This document shows, piece after piece, positions 1 through 30,424 of a stretch of DNA of 64,000 bases. The DNA comes from Solea solea (lineage: Eukaryota; Chordata; Actinopteri; Pleuronectiformes; Soleidae), in contig NC_081135.1 of assembly GCF_958295425.1 (NCBI RefSeq), forward strand, positions 39,941,502 to 40,005,501, given 5' to 3'. The translations under genes were made by a program, and so were the position numbers. Position 1 is the stretch's first letter, and each line of letters starts with the position of its first letter. A model generated the notes under the pieces. It had not been told where the DNA came from. It made no database searches and worked only from the letters and a program-made list of their open reading frames with translations.

Positions 1-1307
1 TGCTGACCTCAGGGAACTGGACCGGGAAGTTCAGGACCACACACTTGGGCCGGATCAGCTGGTCCAGGTGTTTGGGCCGATGGTCTGGAATCTTCTTCAT
101 GTGGAGCGAGATGGAGGACAAGAAGGACTCCATGTTGAAGCGCGAGTTAAAGACGACCACGTCCGACACCAGGCTGGACGACAAAGAGACACACCTGAAG
201 GTCACCTGATTGATCGATGAACTAATTATTGTTTTCTGTCATAAACTCATGAACTGTTGAAGTTTGACTTTTGTTTTTCTTGATAAAGTGAACTGATATT
301 ATTGCATTACATGTCATTTAGCAGACACTTTTATCCAAAGCGACTTACAATGGAATTGAGTACAATCAGCCAGTGGTGGAATCGAACTTGCGACCATTGT
401 GACCATGATGTCTTTTGCACACAGGGTACCGGTCTTAACCACTGACCCACTCTACCCCCTGATGTGAACGGATGAATATAAATGTGTTTGTCTTGATCAG
501 CTGATCAATCGATCGTTTGATTCTCGGGGACTTTAGTAAAGTGCTTGTGGCTGTCGGCCAATCAGAGGAGGGTAATGATTTAACGACATTAGTGCAGACT
601 GTTATTGATGAGCGGCTCGTTACTGTCACACAGCTGATGAATGACATCATCACAATCACCAGCCGCCTGACACTCATTAAGATCAATGTGAAACATCACC
701 GTGGCAACGTTATTACTCACAATACACTTCCACAAAATGTGTTTGTAGTGAAGAACAGATGTGGACACATGGACACGTGGACACACACCCAATTATTATG
801 ACTTATTTTCATATTCAAAATACGTCTTGGTCTGGTGAGTGCACACACAACCACACACAACCAACGTGAAAAGACATGAAAGGACGTTACCATGACAACA
901 CCTGGTTGTATCCATACTGGAAGTCTCTGTCCTGCTCTTTACGGACTGGATAAACCAGCTGGTTCTCGTGGAAGTACAGGACCTTCTTAAGACGACCCAG
1001 GTCTGGTCTGAGAGCCACCAGCTCACACAGGTTCAGGACTGAGCTGCTGAACAGAACTCTGAAGACAAACATGCAGAACCTGGTGTTGGTGTTGGGTGAT
1101 GGTGTAGCTGCAGAGCAGAGACGGGACACTCACCTGTATGTGGGACAGGTGGGGATGTTCTGGCTGAAGTACAGCGCCGAGGTTCTCGCTCTCCAGTGCC
1201 ATTTCTTGGCCGGCAGCGAGAAGACGACGCAGCCGTCGATGTTTTCCTGCAGCAGGTCAATCAGCTGTTTGTGTGATCCGCCATAGAACGGCTCCACCAG
1301 CAGGACA
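1..1307 (-). CDS. gtdc1: gtdc1, glycosyltransferase-like domain containing 1 (tRNA-queuosine alpha-mannosyltransferase), partial
   Basis: Three coding exons are visible at 1134-1307, 891-1058 and 1-173; the last runs off the window edge. Intron phases agree: phase 2 joins tac-ag to a-gtt, and tca-tg to c-ctg. The protein starts [15 protein letters not shown] and continues with [16 protein letters not shown], then [13 protein letters not shown], then [11 protein letters not shown] and [13 protein letters not shown]. These match the N-terminal half of GTDC1, whose known role is adding mannose to queuosine at the wobble position of cytosolic tRNA-Asp. The donor domain and C-terminus lie outside the window. 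The ATG is not in these exons: the frame before SVLLVEP hits a stop without a Met, so a short upstream exon ending in two codon bases must exist. I did not find it with confidence. It lies downstream of zeb2 on the same strand, as in human. Confidence 0.92.
305..461 (-). mobile_element. tRNA-derived SINE (family I), antisense copy in gtdc1 intron
   Basis: The copy has a tRNA-like head at the right end (box-A-like tagctcagtggt in degenerate form, box-B-like gttcgattcc in antisense) and a tail at the left end reading gtcatttagcagac followed by tccaaagcgacttacaa. Other pieces of the family lie at 9699-9838, 37239-37330 and 45690-45751. The tail motif is common in teleost SINEs. Confidence 0.75.
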
Positions 1308-2002
1308 CTGGGAGAAGGACTGCTCTGTCAGAGGGACGACAATGCTGTCCACTTAATTGTCCACTCACAATAATGTTTAAGACACGGCACTTAACTAATG
1401 CAATTATTAAGTTGATCAAATTAAACGTTAACACACAAAAGTACGACAAATATGAAAGAATAAAAGTAATGATCACATTTTACACTCATTATTACTAAAG
1501 TGTGATATGTTGATTAATAATTAAATATCTTTGTTTTCCAGGTTTGACAACCACTGATTGATCAATTCACAGATAAACAGAGAAAATAAAGGATTGTTCA
1601 CTGCGACACTGACAGACAAGGAAGAAACAACAGTGAGTTACTGCAGAGGTCGTAACCTCCAGCGTGTCAGACCATAATCTGCCTCCATTTAACTCCACAA
1701 TAGAAGCTGAAGCGGGCGGCGGCGTGTCGTCTCGTATCAGCAGCAGGAAGAGGAAGCGTGTCGTCTCGTATCAGCAGCAGGAAATGAGCGAAGCTTCAAC
1801 GGCACAAATACAGATGTGATTAAAGAGTGAAGCATTGTGTCGTCTTTTGTGTGAAAAGAGTCCAATTTATTTCTGAATGTGTCCAAATAATGTGAATATG
1901 AAAATGTGAACGAGTCACAGATGTTGTGATGAACTCTCTGCGGCTCTGTGACCTTTACGGGGTCCAGGTCTACGTGAGTCTGTGAGTCCTCCACAGTTCT
2001 GA

Positions 2003-2165
2003 GTCTGAGCGAGACGGCTTCTCTGTCCTCAGAGAGACGGCTTCAGTGTCCTCAGTGAGACGGCTTCTGTGTCCTCAGAGAGACGGCTTCTGTGTCCTGA
2101 GTGAGACGCCTTCTCTGTCCTCAGTGAGACAGCTTCTGTGTCTTCAGTGAGACGCCTTCTCTGTC
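2003..2165. repeat. about 28-bp minisatellite
   Basis: Six imperfect copies of a unit around gagacggcttctgtgtcctc stand head to tail upstream of gtdc1. Confidence 0.85.
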
Positions 2166-2235
2166 TGTCTGCCTGTCGGTCTGTGACTGCAGTGATGTGT
2201 CAGTTCATGTTAAAACACTGACTTCATACTTCAAA

Positions 2236-2705
2236 CAGAAACATGAGGCTGTTATTGATTATTACATTATTGATTTGATTGATTATTTGGTTTTATATCT
2301 GTGATGATGTCATTGTATAGATTGTTTCTATAAATTAACATTATTGATTTGATTGATTCTGTGTTTTTATATCTGTACTGTGATGATGTCGTTGTATATA
2401 TTGTTTCTATAAGTTAACATTATTGATTTGATTGATTCTGTGGTTTTATATCTGTGATGACGTCATTGTAATATATTGTTTATATAATTTAACATTATTG
2501 ATTTCATTAATTATGTGGTTTTATATCTGTGATGACTTCATTGTATGTATTGTTTATGTAAGTTAACATTATTGATTTGATTGATTGTGTGGTTTTACAT
2601 CTGTGATGACGTCATTGTATATATTCTTTATACAAGTTAACATTATTGATTTTATTATGTGGTTTTATATCTGTGATGACGTCATTGTATATATTGTTTG
2701 TTCCT
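2236..2705. repeat. about 76-bp tandem repeat
   Basis: Roughly six diverged copies of an AT-rich unit, each containing acattattgatttgattg and ctgtgatgacgtcattgta. The CRE-like palindrome tgacgtca is present in several copies and changed to tgatgtca in others. Confidence 0.85.
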
Positions 2706-3654
2706 GGTTAAATTAAAGTTATGATCATAATAAAATGATAAGGTTTATAAAAACAGTCACAATTGTTCATTTCAATGGAAACAAAAAATGACGAAATAAA
2801 CCTGAGACAAAGAGTGGAATCACGTGACTCACTCGTGCACAGGAAGTTAGTAAATGTGAAAACTAGCGGAAGCTACATGCTATCAGCTAACAACACTTTC
2901 CTCAATAAAATCTTCTTAATCCTCCGCAGAGTCAACTGTCACAAACACGCGGGACAGAAACGTCTGTCCTCGGTCATGACGACGTCACAGAGGACACGGG
3001 AGGAGAGACAGAAGACAACGAGATAGGAAATCATTCTCAAAGCGTCTCGACAACAACACTCACCTCTGACTGCATGTGTGGGCGGCGGCGTGTGCGTCCT
3101 CACGTCAAACGTCATCACGTCCCGCTCCTTAGACAGGAAGTGTTTGGATCACGATTTTATTATTATTATCCATCATTATCTACCGAGGGTTTATAATTAT
3201 TATAAATGTTTGTTATTTTAAGGGTTTAATAATAAAAATAATAAATAATAAATAATAATATTAATTAATTTTATATTTTATCTCATGTATGTTCTTGTTT
3301 CTGCTGTTTATTATGAACTTCACTGTTTTTACTGTGAATAATTACTTCTGTTATTTCTGTGAAAGGTGGTTCATAAATCAACATTAATTACTTATTATTA
3401 TTTGTATATTATAATAATATAACAATAATAATAATAATAGAATAATGCAGGATGTGTGGAATGAATGAGTGAGTGACTGAGTGAATGAGTGAGTGAGTGA
3501 GTGAAATCAATATTAAGGAGATCTGTGACATAATCAATAAGTGAACAATAACATCTGTAGAGAAACAATAACAACTTTATTTAAATTGTATTTGGCTACA
3601 TTTATTTGACCCACGTCATTTCAGAGAAAATGTAACAATATCGTTTCACAGATT

Positions 3655-3775
3655 CCTTCATCTTTATCTTCATCATCACCATCACATTCATCATCACCAC
3701 TATCTTCATCATCTTCATCATCATCATCATCATCACGGTCACCATCATCATTATCAACACCACCATCTTCATCAT
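3655..3775. repeat. ATC/TTC-type trinucleotide microsatellite
   Basis: Interrupted tcatcatca and tcttcatca runs. The methionine-rich reading frames here are repeat artefacts. Confidence 0.9.
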
Positions 3776-5002
3776 ATATTTGACAAACATGAATGTTTTT
3801 GATCTAAATGTTAAAGACATGTGTGTTTGTGTAAATAATTACAGAATGAAATAAATACAATTAGGACATAAAATAAGTCTTATAAATAAAATGGAAACAA
3901 AAAACAAATGCAATAAAAACTCCATCAAAATTAATACTGACAAAAAATACTGTGGTGAAATAATTTTAAGACAAAAGTCAACGTCTGTAGTCATAATACT
4001 GAAGTGCTGAGTCACATGTGCTGAGGTTTGCATAATAACACTTTCTCTGGAAGCTAACATGCTAATGGCTCCACCCCTTGACAAGCCCTTTCATGTTCCC
4101 GCCCCTCCTTTTTTAAGAATCTATTAAATGACATTTATTTTAAAAATCACACAGGTTCAAATGTTGGTTCATATGTAGAAAACAGCAGGAAGCTAAGATC
4201 AAAACAAACAAACACAGTAAACACAATAACAGGAAGTTTCTTTTCTGTCGTGTTTCGAAGAACTTAGTAGCACCTGTACATTTTTAACCCCCGGCCCCAA
4301 TGGAACAGTCCAAACACTAAATGATCTATAATTACAATAACATACAGCAACTGTCACAGTAACAATACACACTGACAAATGCTGCTCGTCCTCTTTGAAG
4401 GGTTCAAAACCTGAATGTGGGTTTATTGCTTTGCTCACGTTGCTCGTGTTGCTCGCGTTGCCCGTGTTGCTCGTTGACCTTAAATGCATTGAAGATAAAA
4501 CAGTTTAGCAACTGTTTATTTGTGTTTTTTGTCGACAGGTTTCACCAAACAACAACATCACCGTCAAACACCTACATGTATCACTGAGCTAACTGTTAGC
4601 ATAATTTCTTTTACTCTAATTCCTATGACCTGATCACATGACTAAGGCTAGCAGCGGGTAGCAGTTAGCATCCCATTAGATCAAAACCTAGAATTTAGCA
4701 TGAACTCATGCTAATGTTAGCGTGAGTTCAGCATGATGCAAACTAGCATCAATCTGAGCTAGCATTAGCACAAACCATGATTACCTTTAAAAAATACAAA
4801 TAAAATCCTAACTATTTGTTTTAGTGGATGAAATTAGTTTGACTTAATACAAATGTAACCCCACCCCCATCACAATGGCCCCGCCTCTTATGGTCTGATA
4901 TTTTCAGTCCATCAGCAGCAGTGTGTCTTCACTGTCTTTGTCTTTCATCATGTCCTTCTGGCCCCTACTGTTGCCTTCGTCCTCCTCCTCTTCCTCGTCT
5001 CC

Positions 5003-12688
<7,686 letters not shown>

Positions 12689-12970
12689 TGATCAGTCAGT
12701 CTGCACGGACCTGAGACCCACTCCTGACACACACACACACACACGGTAAATTCCACTTTACTGTGAACACACACATATACTCAACCACACACACACACGC
12801 ATATACACTCTCACTCACTCACTCACTCACTCTCTCTCTCTCTCACACACACACACTCACTCACTCACTCTCTCTCTCTCACACACAAAAACTCACTCAT
12901 TCACTCACTCACTCACTCTCTCTCTCTCTCTTTGGTAAATACCTACGTGAGCACGCGCCAGGAGCTGCTC

Positions 12971-13505
12971 TCACCTGACTCAGGTGAGAGCAGGTGAACG
13001 CTGCGTTCTGATTGGCTCCTGAAAGAAAACCAACACACACGTGCGCGCGCGTAACTCCACCAGGGACAACTGCTACTGCACCCGCTGCCCAGAAAAAAAG
13101 GGCACCTGGCAAGTCCCGGTCCCGATAAGTCCCGGTAAATCCTGGTGTGTCCCGGTGAGTCCGGGTGAGTCCCGGTAAGTCCCGCAGATGCAGCAGGTCG
13201 GGGCTGTGTGTGTGTGTGTTAGGCTCCTCCCTCCAGAGCCTGTCACCGTTTCTTCTCAGCAACATAGACAGGGGCGAGATCTTGTGGCAACACGCGCCAC
13301 CTATCTGCACGCAGAGGGATAGTTGAGGAGAGCCCCCCCTCCCCATCCTCCTCCTCATCATCATCGTCACTCTTTGTTCCGGGTGAGAGGAGGAGATCGT
13401 GCCGGTTCACCATGTGCGCGCGCTGCACAGACACGAACAAACGGCAGCGCCAAAGCACGTGATTGGCTGTTACACTGTGTTCACCTGAGCAGGTGATTTC
13501 ACCTG
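12971..13505. promoter_or_regulatory. cluster of paired CACCTG/CAGGTG E2-boxes upstream of zeb2
   Basis: CACCTG or CAGGTG occurs at 12972, 12981, 12991, 13482, 13490 and 13500. Two pairs are inverted with a 2-3 bp gap. ZEB proteins are known to bind such bipartite CACCT sites, so autoregulation is possible. The link to zeb2 control is inference. Confidence 0.45.
13111..13185. repeat. 10-11-bp minisatellite, tcccggtaagt
   Basis: Seven imperfect copies of tcccggtaagt or tcccggtgagt stand in the zeb2 upstream region. Each copy looks like a 5' splice site on the plus strand. Confidence 0.8.
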
Positions 13506-13764
13506 AGAGCATGCGCAGGCGACCTGTCACGTGCTCACTCCAAATGTAGACTGTTCAATAATGTTTCATATTAGATTTATATTTTTATATATTTGACATC
13601 AAATATAAATCACCTCACATTCAGGTGAATGCAATCTGTGCTGAGATTAGGGATTATTTCAATGTGTGTGTGTATGTGTGAGGGGGGATTATCGGGGGAG
13701 TTTATAAGGATATTACACTCATCACAGTATCAGTGTTCCCATTAGGATTACACTGTATATACTC

Positions 13765-13827
<63 letters not shown>

Positions 13828-14351
13828 CACACACATATATGTATATATGGGTTAGGGTTAGGGTTACACAGGGCCTCAGTGAGCATCAGAGTAGATCTAT
13901 TTGTTCAGACTAAAAAATATTTTGCGCTGGAGAAAGAGTTTTGTGTAAACGAGGTTTGGTCATAAATTCCATCATTTGTACAGTGGACACATTATCACCA
14001 CTCCTACTGGAACCTTTGTCTACTGACTCTCAAAAATCCCCTCCTCCAAGTCAATATGCTAATGTGAGCACCCGCGGACACATGTGGACAGAGTGACACC
14101 GTTAACAGACAAGCCTTTTGTCTGATTCAGGACTTAGACTGTGGCCTCAGGGATCTGAACATGACTGACTAACATAGTTCTGCTTATTGTGGACAATGAG
14201 GTGAAGCCATGAATAATGATGGAACTCATGAGGGTGAGGAAACATCTGTTCTGACCCCACACACACACTCATGGAGTCTTTACCCAGGAATCTTTACCTG
14301 AGTCTTTACCTGAGTCTCAACCCAAGAGTCTTCAGAGTGAGAGACAGTCTG

Positions 14352-14402
<51 letters not shown>

Positions 14403-15528
14403 GACACACACTCACCTGCTCTTTTTAATAACCTTCAGATTCCTGCACAAACACAAATAGTGAGATTTAAAGTGAGACAACAAACACATCATCTGTCACA
14501 CAGTCTGCTTCATTTTACACACAGACACACACACAGACACACACTCATATACACTTACTCACACACACATGCAGTGCTGTGTCAGCTCTCAGACGCCATG
14601 GCAACCATCTTTGACAGGAAGTAGATTTTCTCAGTCTTTCAAAAATATTAATAAACATCAAGCTGCTGCCAAACTTCCTGTGGCCGGGGATCAAACCCCC
14701 ACCACCGCTGAGGACACCGAGACACAGAGGACATGGGGACAATCATCACTCTTTAATCCTTCTGTCCTTTTATTGACACAAACATTAACTCAATATTTAT
14801 TCATGTCTTAAATGTGCTTATGTGTCCCTCACTTTACAAACTGTCCACAAAAAACCCAAGTTCTTGTTCAACATTCACATGTCATCAAAATGTCCTCACT
14901 ATGTCCTCACTGTCCACAGACACCGTGTCCTCACTGTCCACAGACACTGTGTCCTCACTATGTCCTCACTGTCCACATTGTGAGACAGTCCTTGGATGGA
15001 TTCCCTTCACCTTTTTATGTTTTTAAAATGTCCCTGTTGGACAGGGATTTTCATTTCTGATGTCTGGTGTCCAAGGAGACAAAAAGAGACAGAAGGACAG
15101 ACTTGGTTCAGAGTTCTCTGGATTTTCACATGTGTGTTCAGATGGTTGTAATCTCACTCTGCTGATGAGGACAGACGTCTCTAAAGACCTGTCTTTAATT
15201 AAGTTCATTTATTTTATTTAAATAAAACAAACACAAGCTCCAAATTCAATCAAATCATAAACACAAAAAATGCTCATTTAAATGAAAATTAAACAAAAAT
15301 GTTTTTATGTTGAACAAGTCCTATTGTCTGTCTTCTGTCCTCCTGGAGTTAAAATTGTGTAAATGTCATAATTAGATTAATTTTCATTCAAACTAAAAGA
15401 CATCAAGTATCAAATCAATCTAAATTAAACATTTAAAAATAATAATTAACAAAGAAACTCCAAAAAATAATAAATAAGATTAAAAAAAGATGAAAATCTA
15501 TTTGAACACAAATGTGATGAAATATGTG

Positions 15529-15567
<39 letters not shown>

Positions 15568-15990
15568 CAAAAGTGAGACAGTAAAATGACAGTTAATCTG
15601 TTAAAAGGGTCAGATTAGGTGGCATAAAAATATTTAGTACTGATAAGTGTTCAGAGGATTACACACACACACACACACACACACAGACTGGATCACGTAC
15701 CTGGGTATTTTGCTGTAAGGCAACATTAGTAACCACTGCATTTGTTGATTTTATAAAAACAAAGATTATTTGTAACATTTTAGAGCTGTGTGATGTCCAA
15801 TAGCAGCCATTTTTAATACTAGATTATTAATCAACCTCAGACCCAAACCAGGATATTCATCTTTTGAAAGCCTTGTTCTTAATCTGTCTCGTCCTCATTA
15901 GAAAACACAGAAACCAGTTTACCGTCTTCCTGCACCTTGTTCTGAGCTCCTACCAGAGTTCGTACTGAAGACAGATACAATCAGAACTAT

Positions 15991-16035
15991 GGGTTAGGGT
16001 TAGGGTTAGGAACCCCGAACCCTAACCCCAACCAT
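15991..16035. repeat. short interstitial telomeric repeat in head-to-head orientation
   Basis: Three TTAGGG-type units are followed at once by C-rich CCCTAA-type units (aaccccgaaccctaacccc). Other short TTAGGG tracts inside the gene block lie at 13,849, 19,508 and 31,472. Confidence 0.7.
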
Positions 16036-16037
16036 CG

Positions 16038-16262
16038 TTACCCCTGCATCTGCCCCGTTCCAGCTATTTCATTTTGTATCAATGCGGCCACCTCCTCCAA
16101 GTTTGAATAGTTTATCCTCCTGAAGAAACCAAGTTTCCGACACTTCCGTCTCTTCAGCGTCCTAATACTTATCACCACACCATGTTTATGAGCCAAAAGA
16201 GAGAGAATTTCCTTATTATTATAGCAGATTTTGAAGTAATCGATGCTTAATCGATGCATCTG
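16038..16262 (-). pseudogene. fragment of a transposon-type integrase protein (N-terminal part)
   Basis: The open stretch encodes HRLSIDYFKICYNNKEILSL, then LAHKHGVVISIRTLKRRK and a final AALIQNEIAGTGQMQG. It resembles the N-terminal region of a fish protein family with an integrase core domain, thought to derive from transposons. The integrase core itself (DDE residues) is absent, and the fragment is cut at its C-terminal side by the telomere-like tract. Family assignment is from memory of the motif pattern. Confidence 0.5.
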
Positions 16263-16779
16263 TAGAGGCAGCCATGGCCATCGACTATAGCACTTTGATA
16301 TTTTCTAAATTAATTTATTTTTATGCCTTACTTTATTTTTTATTTTGCTTGACATTTTTTTTTCTTGTGCCGGATTTTTTTTGCCTGCCTTTTTCCCCTT
16401 GTAGCGGATTATTTTTAATTTTTTATTTTTTTGGCTAGCCCTAATACTCCTTCGTACAGCTGTGAATGTAATGTAATGTAATTCACAATCAATTCTTTCT
16501 ATTCAACATGTTAATAAAGCAGCTCGGAATCCATCTTGTTTTAACGTGGTTTTGATATTGATAACTTCAACATTAAATCCTCTCCTTACTGATCATTATT
16601 TACTCACATTTAACTATAATTATGATAATTATAATGAATTACAATAATATCAAGAATGTAAAGAATGATAATATTAATACATTTAAAGAGACGGTGCAAC
16701 CTTTATTTAAGTCAGTACATGTGAGGGTACCTGTGGTCATAAATGACCTGGTTCACTGCGTACTACATGAAATTGTGTT

Positions 16780-16912
16780 GATATATATGTATATACTGTA
16801 TATATACTGTATATATATATACATATATGTATATATACATATATAGGTATATGTATATATACATATATATATACAGTACATATATAGGTATATGTATATA
16901 TACATATATAGG
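16780..16912. repeat. TATATG/TACATA microsatellite
   Basis: Alternating tatatgtatatacata-type sequence that continues to the edge of the SINE at 16,913. Confidence 0.9.
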
Positions 16913-17013
16913 CGGGAGCCAAGTGGAAAGGGAACTTGGCTTGTAACTGGAAGGGTCAAAATGCAGAGAATAATTTCCCTAAGGGGATTAATAAAGTATC
17001 TAAAATTAAAATA
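16913..17013 (+). mobile_element. tRNA-derived SINE (family II), internally deleted copy
   Basis: The left end, ccaagtggaaagggaacttg, and the right end, ccctaaggggattaataaag, match in antisense the two ends of the longer copy at 37,866-38,095. The middle is missing. Confidence 0.65.
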
Positions 17014-17594
17014 ATATATATACATACATAGAGTACATGCAATGTAAGAACCCTTCATGGACACATATTTAAGTCAGGTTTAAATTTGTGTTTAAATCAG
17101 GTTTAATTTGTGTCTCTCACAGTGGACATTGAGGACACGGTGGACACTGAGGACACAGCGGACGTGTTTGGACAGTGAAACGTTGATGCTCTGCAGGCGT
17201 CTGGTCAAAGGCAGTGACATCGTCTTTATGTAACAAACAAACATTAAACTAACAGAGGAAACGTACAACAGTGAGTTTGTCATGTAAACAAAGCGGCGGC
17301 AGATCGACTTGTAAACACATAGTTTGTGTCCACTCAGTGAGACAGAGACACTTTTTGTCTCAGACAAAAACTCTGTGTGATGTCCACATGCTGCCAACTC
17401 TCAGGTCACTTTTCTTCATCATGACTCAGAGACAAAGCTGAGACTCTGTCGGAGCAGGTCCGGATCCTGCGGCGTCTGGACACAGGAACAGGAAACATGT
17501 TTCGCTGCTGAACTCCTGTCGCTTAGCAACAGCAGCTTCAGCTGCTGACAGCTCAGGAAGCCTCCTAGTGGCAGGAAGAGTGTGATGGTCTGAC

Positions 17595-18365
17595 CCTCAA
17601 AGAATGATGATGTGTTTATGAATGTGTGAATGTATGCTTATGAACGTGTGAATGTATGTGTTTATGAACATATGAATGTATGTGTTGTTACGACCCCAGG
17701 GTCGTGACTGCTTTTTCCCTGTGTGTATGTGTCTGCATGTGAGTGTGAGACGGGTTGCAGGTGTGCATGTTTAGAGTGATTGACCTGTGTGAGTGAGTCT
17801 AGGTGGATCCTGGGAGCTGATTGGTCCTGCCCGGAAGGAATCTGAATAAGAGGCCTGAACATCGCAGGTGCAGTGAACTTCCTCAAACCGCTCACAGCCA
17901 GACTGCAAGCAGACATGATGTGCTTGATTTTAATAAACCTGTAAAATGGTTTGTTTGACTTGTTGCTGGTGGTTTCTTGGGAGTTGAGAAGGAGTCTCAT
18001 TATTCATGTTGTGATCAGGTTTTCCCCTAGGCCTGGTCGTAACAGTGTCTATGAACGTATGAGTTCATGTGAATGTATGTGTTTATGAATGTGTGAATGT
18101 ATGTTTATGAGCATGTGAATGTATGAGTTTATGAATGTGGATGTATGTGTTTATGAATGTGTGAATGTATGTTTCTGAACATGTGAATGTGTGTTTATGG
18201 ATGTGTTTATGAACATGTGAATGCATGTTTATGAATGTGTGAATATATGTTTACGAACATGAGAATGTATGAGTTTATGAACGTGTGAATGTATGTGTTA
18301 ATAAACATGAGAATGTATGAGTTTATGAACGTGTGAATGTATGTGTTTATGAGCGTGTGAGTATA
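17595..18365. repeat. gtgaatgtatgtgtttatga minisatellite split by an LTR
   Basis: About 20-bp units in many variants lie on both sides of the solo LTR at 17,686-18,044. Confidence 0.85.
17686..18044 (+). mobile_element. solo LTR of an LTR retrotransposon, 359 bp
   Basis: The element begins TGTTACGACC and ends GGTCGTAACA, has an AATAAA about 110 bp before the end, and is flanked by a gtgt target duplication (17,682-17,685 and 18,045-18,048). No internal coding region is present. It landed inside the minisatellite. Confidence 0.75.
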
Positions 18366-18921
18366 TTATGTTTCTTTTCTGAGTCAAACGTTGCAGGATG
18401 TGTGATGTCATATCAACCTCTAGTGGCGTCATGACGTCACTGCATCAGCTGTAACTGAGAATCCATACGTTTCTGTAACATTTAAACAGATAATTAAAGA
18501 TAAAACAGTTACAATGTTTCAATCACTGGCGAAGGATTAATGGATTAAAGTGATAATTAATATGATATGAATAAAAGCCTGGTTTCACGACATCATCAAA
18601 CAGTGAAACAGAAGTTTCTTTGTGTGGATGTTTATGTGTTGGAGCAGAGACTCCATTTCCCATGATTCCCCGCGGCTCTGTGGTCCAGACTGAGGGTGGG
18701 CGTGTCCCCTCATTCTGCATCCTTTCTTCTGATGGAGAGAGGATAGATTCTGGTCCACTGACGTGACTGTTTCCGCTCAGTGTCGGTGTTTTCTCTCAGT
18801 GACTGTGTTTCCACTCAGTTTCGGTGTTTCGTCTCAGTTTCGGTGTTTCGTCTGAGTTTCGGTGTTTCCGCTCAGTGTCGGTGTTTCCGCTCAGTGTCGG
18901 TGTTTCGTCTCAGTGTCGGTG

Positions 18922-28777
<9,856 letters not shown>

Positions 28778-28914
28778 GCTGCAGGTGAGTTACCGTAGCA
28801 ACAACAAGACAACAACAACAACACCACCACCACTGATGACGACCAAAAACTTTTCAATAAGTTTCATCACTTCCTTTTTTCTCAGGTCGCACATGAAGAA
28901 ATGGCTTCCCTGGA

Positions 28915-29200
28915 ACCACTCCACTACAACTACGACTCCACCTTAACTACCACTCCACTATAACTACCACTCCACCTTAACTACCACTCCACCTTAACTA
29001 CCATTCCACCTTAACTACCACTCCACCTTAACTACCACGCCACTATAACTACGACTCCACCTTAACTACCACTCCACCTTAACTACCACTCTAACCACTA
29101 TAACCATGACTCCACCTTAACGCCGACTAACCTTATCTCCCACTCCACTATAACTACGTCTCCACCTTAACCACCGTTCCACCTAACTACCCCTTTAAAA
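28915..29200. repeat. ctaccactccaccttaa minisatellite in kif5c 3' region
   Basis: About 17-bp units, roughly 16 copies with point changes, starting about 140 bp after the kif5c stop. Confidence 0.9.
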
Positions 29201-30424
29201 AATGTATTATTAGTATATTAATATTTAAGTATTATTGTAAACATTCTTTTACATCAGAATAAAAACCTATTTAATGACCCTAAAAACGAACGATGAAATC
29301 ATGAGTGTGATGATTTTTTTGGTTTATTTGAATTGAATTAGTAATTACAATAAAAATCATCAGATGATGATTTTAGAATAGAACCATTATTATTATTATA
29401 TTATTACATTAACACTGTAATTATTGTCATTACACAATCTGCCCACTCACTAACCCTTTCACTCACCAACCCTTTCACTGTTGTGACTGTGAGTGTGGCA
29501 GCTCTGGTTCACCTAATGTAGTTCATTAACAGTTCATAGATGTGCAGTTTCCTCTGTCGGCGTCAGATCGTCAGTTTGTTTCCTCGTGTAGTTTTTTGTG
29601 ATTCCTGTTTGTCCTCGAGATGTTTTGTGTTGTTAGTTTTATCGCCTTTAGTTCTACCTTTTTTTTTGCAGTTGTCCAGACTTTTGTTTCCTTTTTGTAA
29701 CCCTGTTTTTGTTATTTGCTTGTCACCTCTGGTGTTTTTTGACCATTTTTGTTTCACCTTTAACCTTTAGCCCATTTCCTGCGACGCCATGACGTTCACT
29801 CACGAACCCTTTTACTTACTAATCCTTTCACTTACTAACCCTTTCACTCACTGCCCAGAGACCAACAAGCACAAACACTGAACGCCTGAATCTTCTAGAT
29901 TCACCACTTCATAAATGAATGGGTGAAGAACACGAGAATCAAAACCAAAATAAATAAAAAAGGAAATAAAATTATAATTCGTGAAAAATCTAAATCTGAA
30001 AATAACCAAAATAATGATTTCATTTATTTTATTGAACTATTTATGATTTTTTATTTATTTTAAATGTTTGTTTTAATTCTCACTTTTCTTTATTTTTACT
30101 ACACACACACACACCCACAGACAAACACGGTTTGAGATACAAATGTTTTTGTTACTTTTGTTACGTTAACAATTTAAAGCTGGGATTTTTTATGATGACA
30201 ATGACTTTGATTGTTTATATATACACACACGTGTGTGTATATACATATATAGTATTTATTTCTACACACTTTGATACATTATATTTGTTTTATTGACTGT
30301 TGTGTAGTATTTGTGTACTTGTGTTAGTGTGCCTGTGTTTGTAATGACTGATCATCACAAATGTATGAAGTATCAACATGTTTACATTGACACAAGTAAA
30401 TACACGTTTAACATCAGCTGATCA

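Larger units (their letters stand above)
1308..5002. other. gtdc1-zeb2 intergenic and gtdc1 5' region, no further gene seen
   Basis: This stretch holds the unlocated first exon or exons of gtdc1, AT-rich sequence at 3180-3440, several minisatellites listed separately, and the presumed 3' UTR of zeb2 toward 5002. Repeated short words containing gctaac and gctagc occur at 4570-4760. I see no conserved protein in six frames. Confidence 0.6.
12689..15990. other. zeb2 upstream region, no gene seen
   Basis: The region contains CA/CT microsatellites (12740-12935, 14350-14410), an E-box cluster, a GC-rich stretch near 13,000-13,540 that may be the zeb2 promoter, and a TA run at 13,765-13,835 followed by gggttagggttagggtta (13,849-13,867). 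It ends in ordinary AT-rich sequence. No conserved protein was recognised. Confidence 0.6.
16263..18921. other. kif5c upstream region, no gene seen
   Basis: Besides the repeats listed separately, this spacer holds AT-rich sequence with T-runs (16,270-16,440), ordinary intergenic sequence, and at 18,780-18,920 a short tandem of ctcagtgtcggtgtttcg that leads directly into the kif5c start codon and would form its 5' UTR. Confidence 0.55.
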
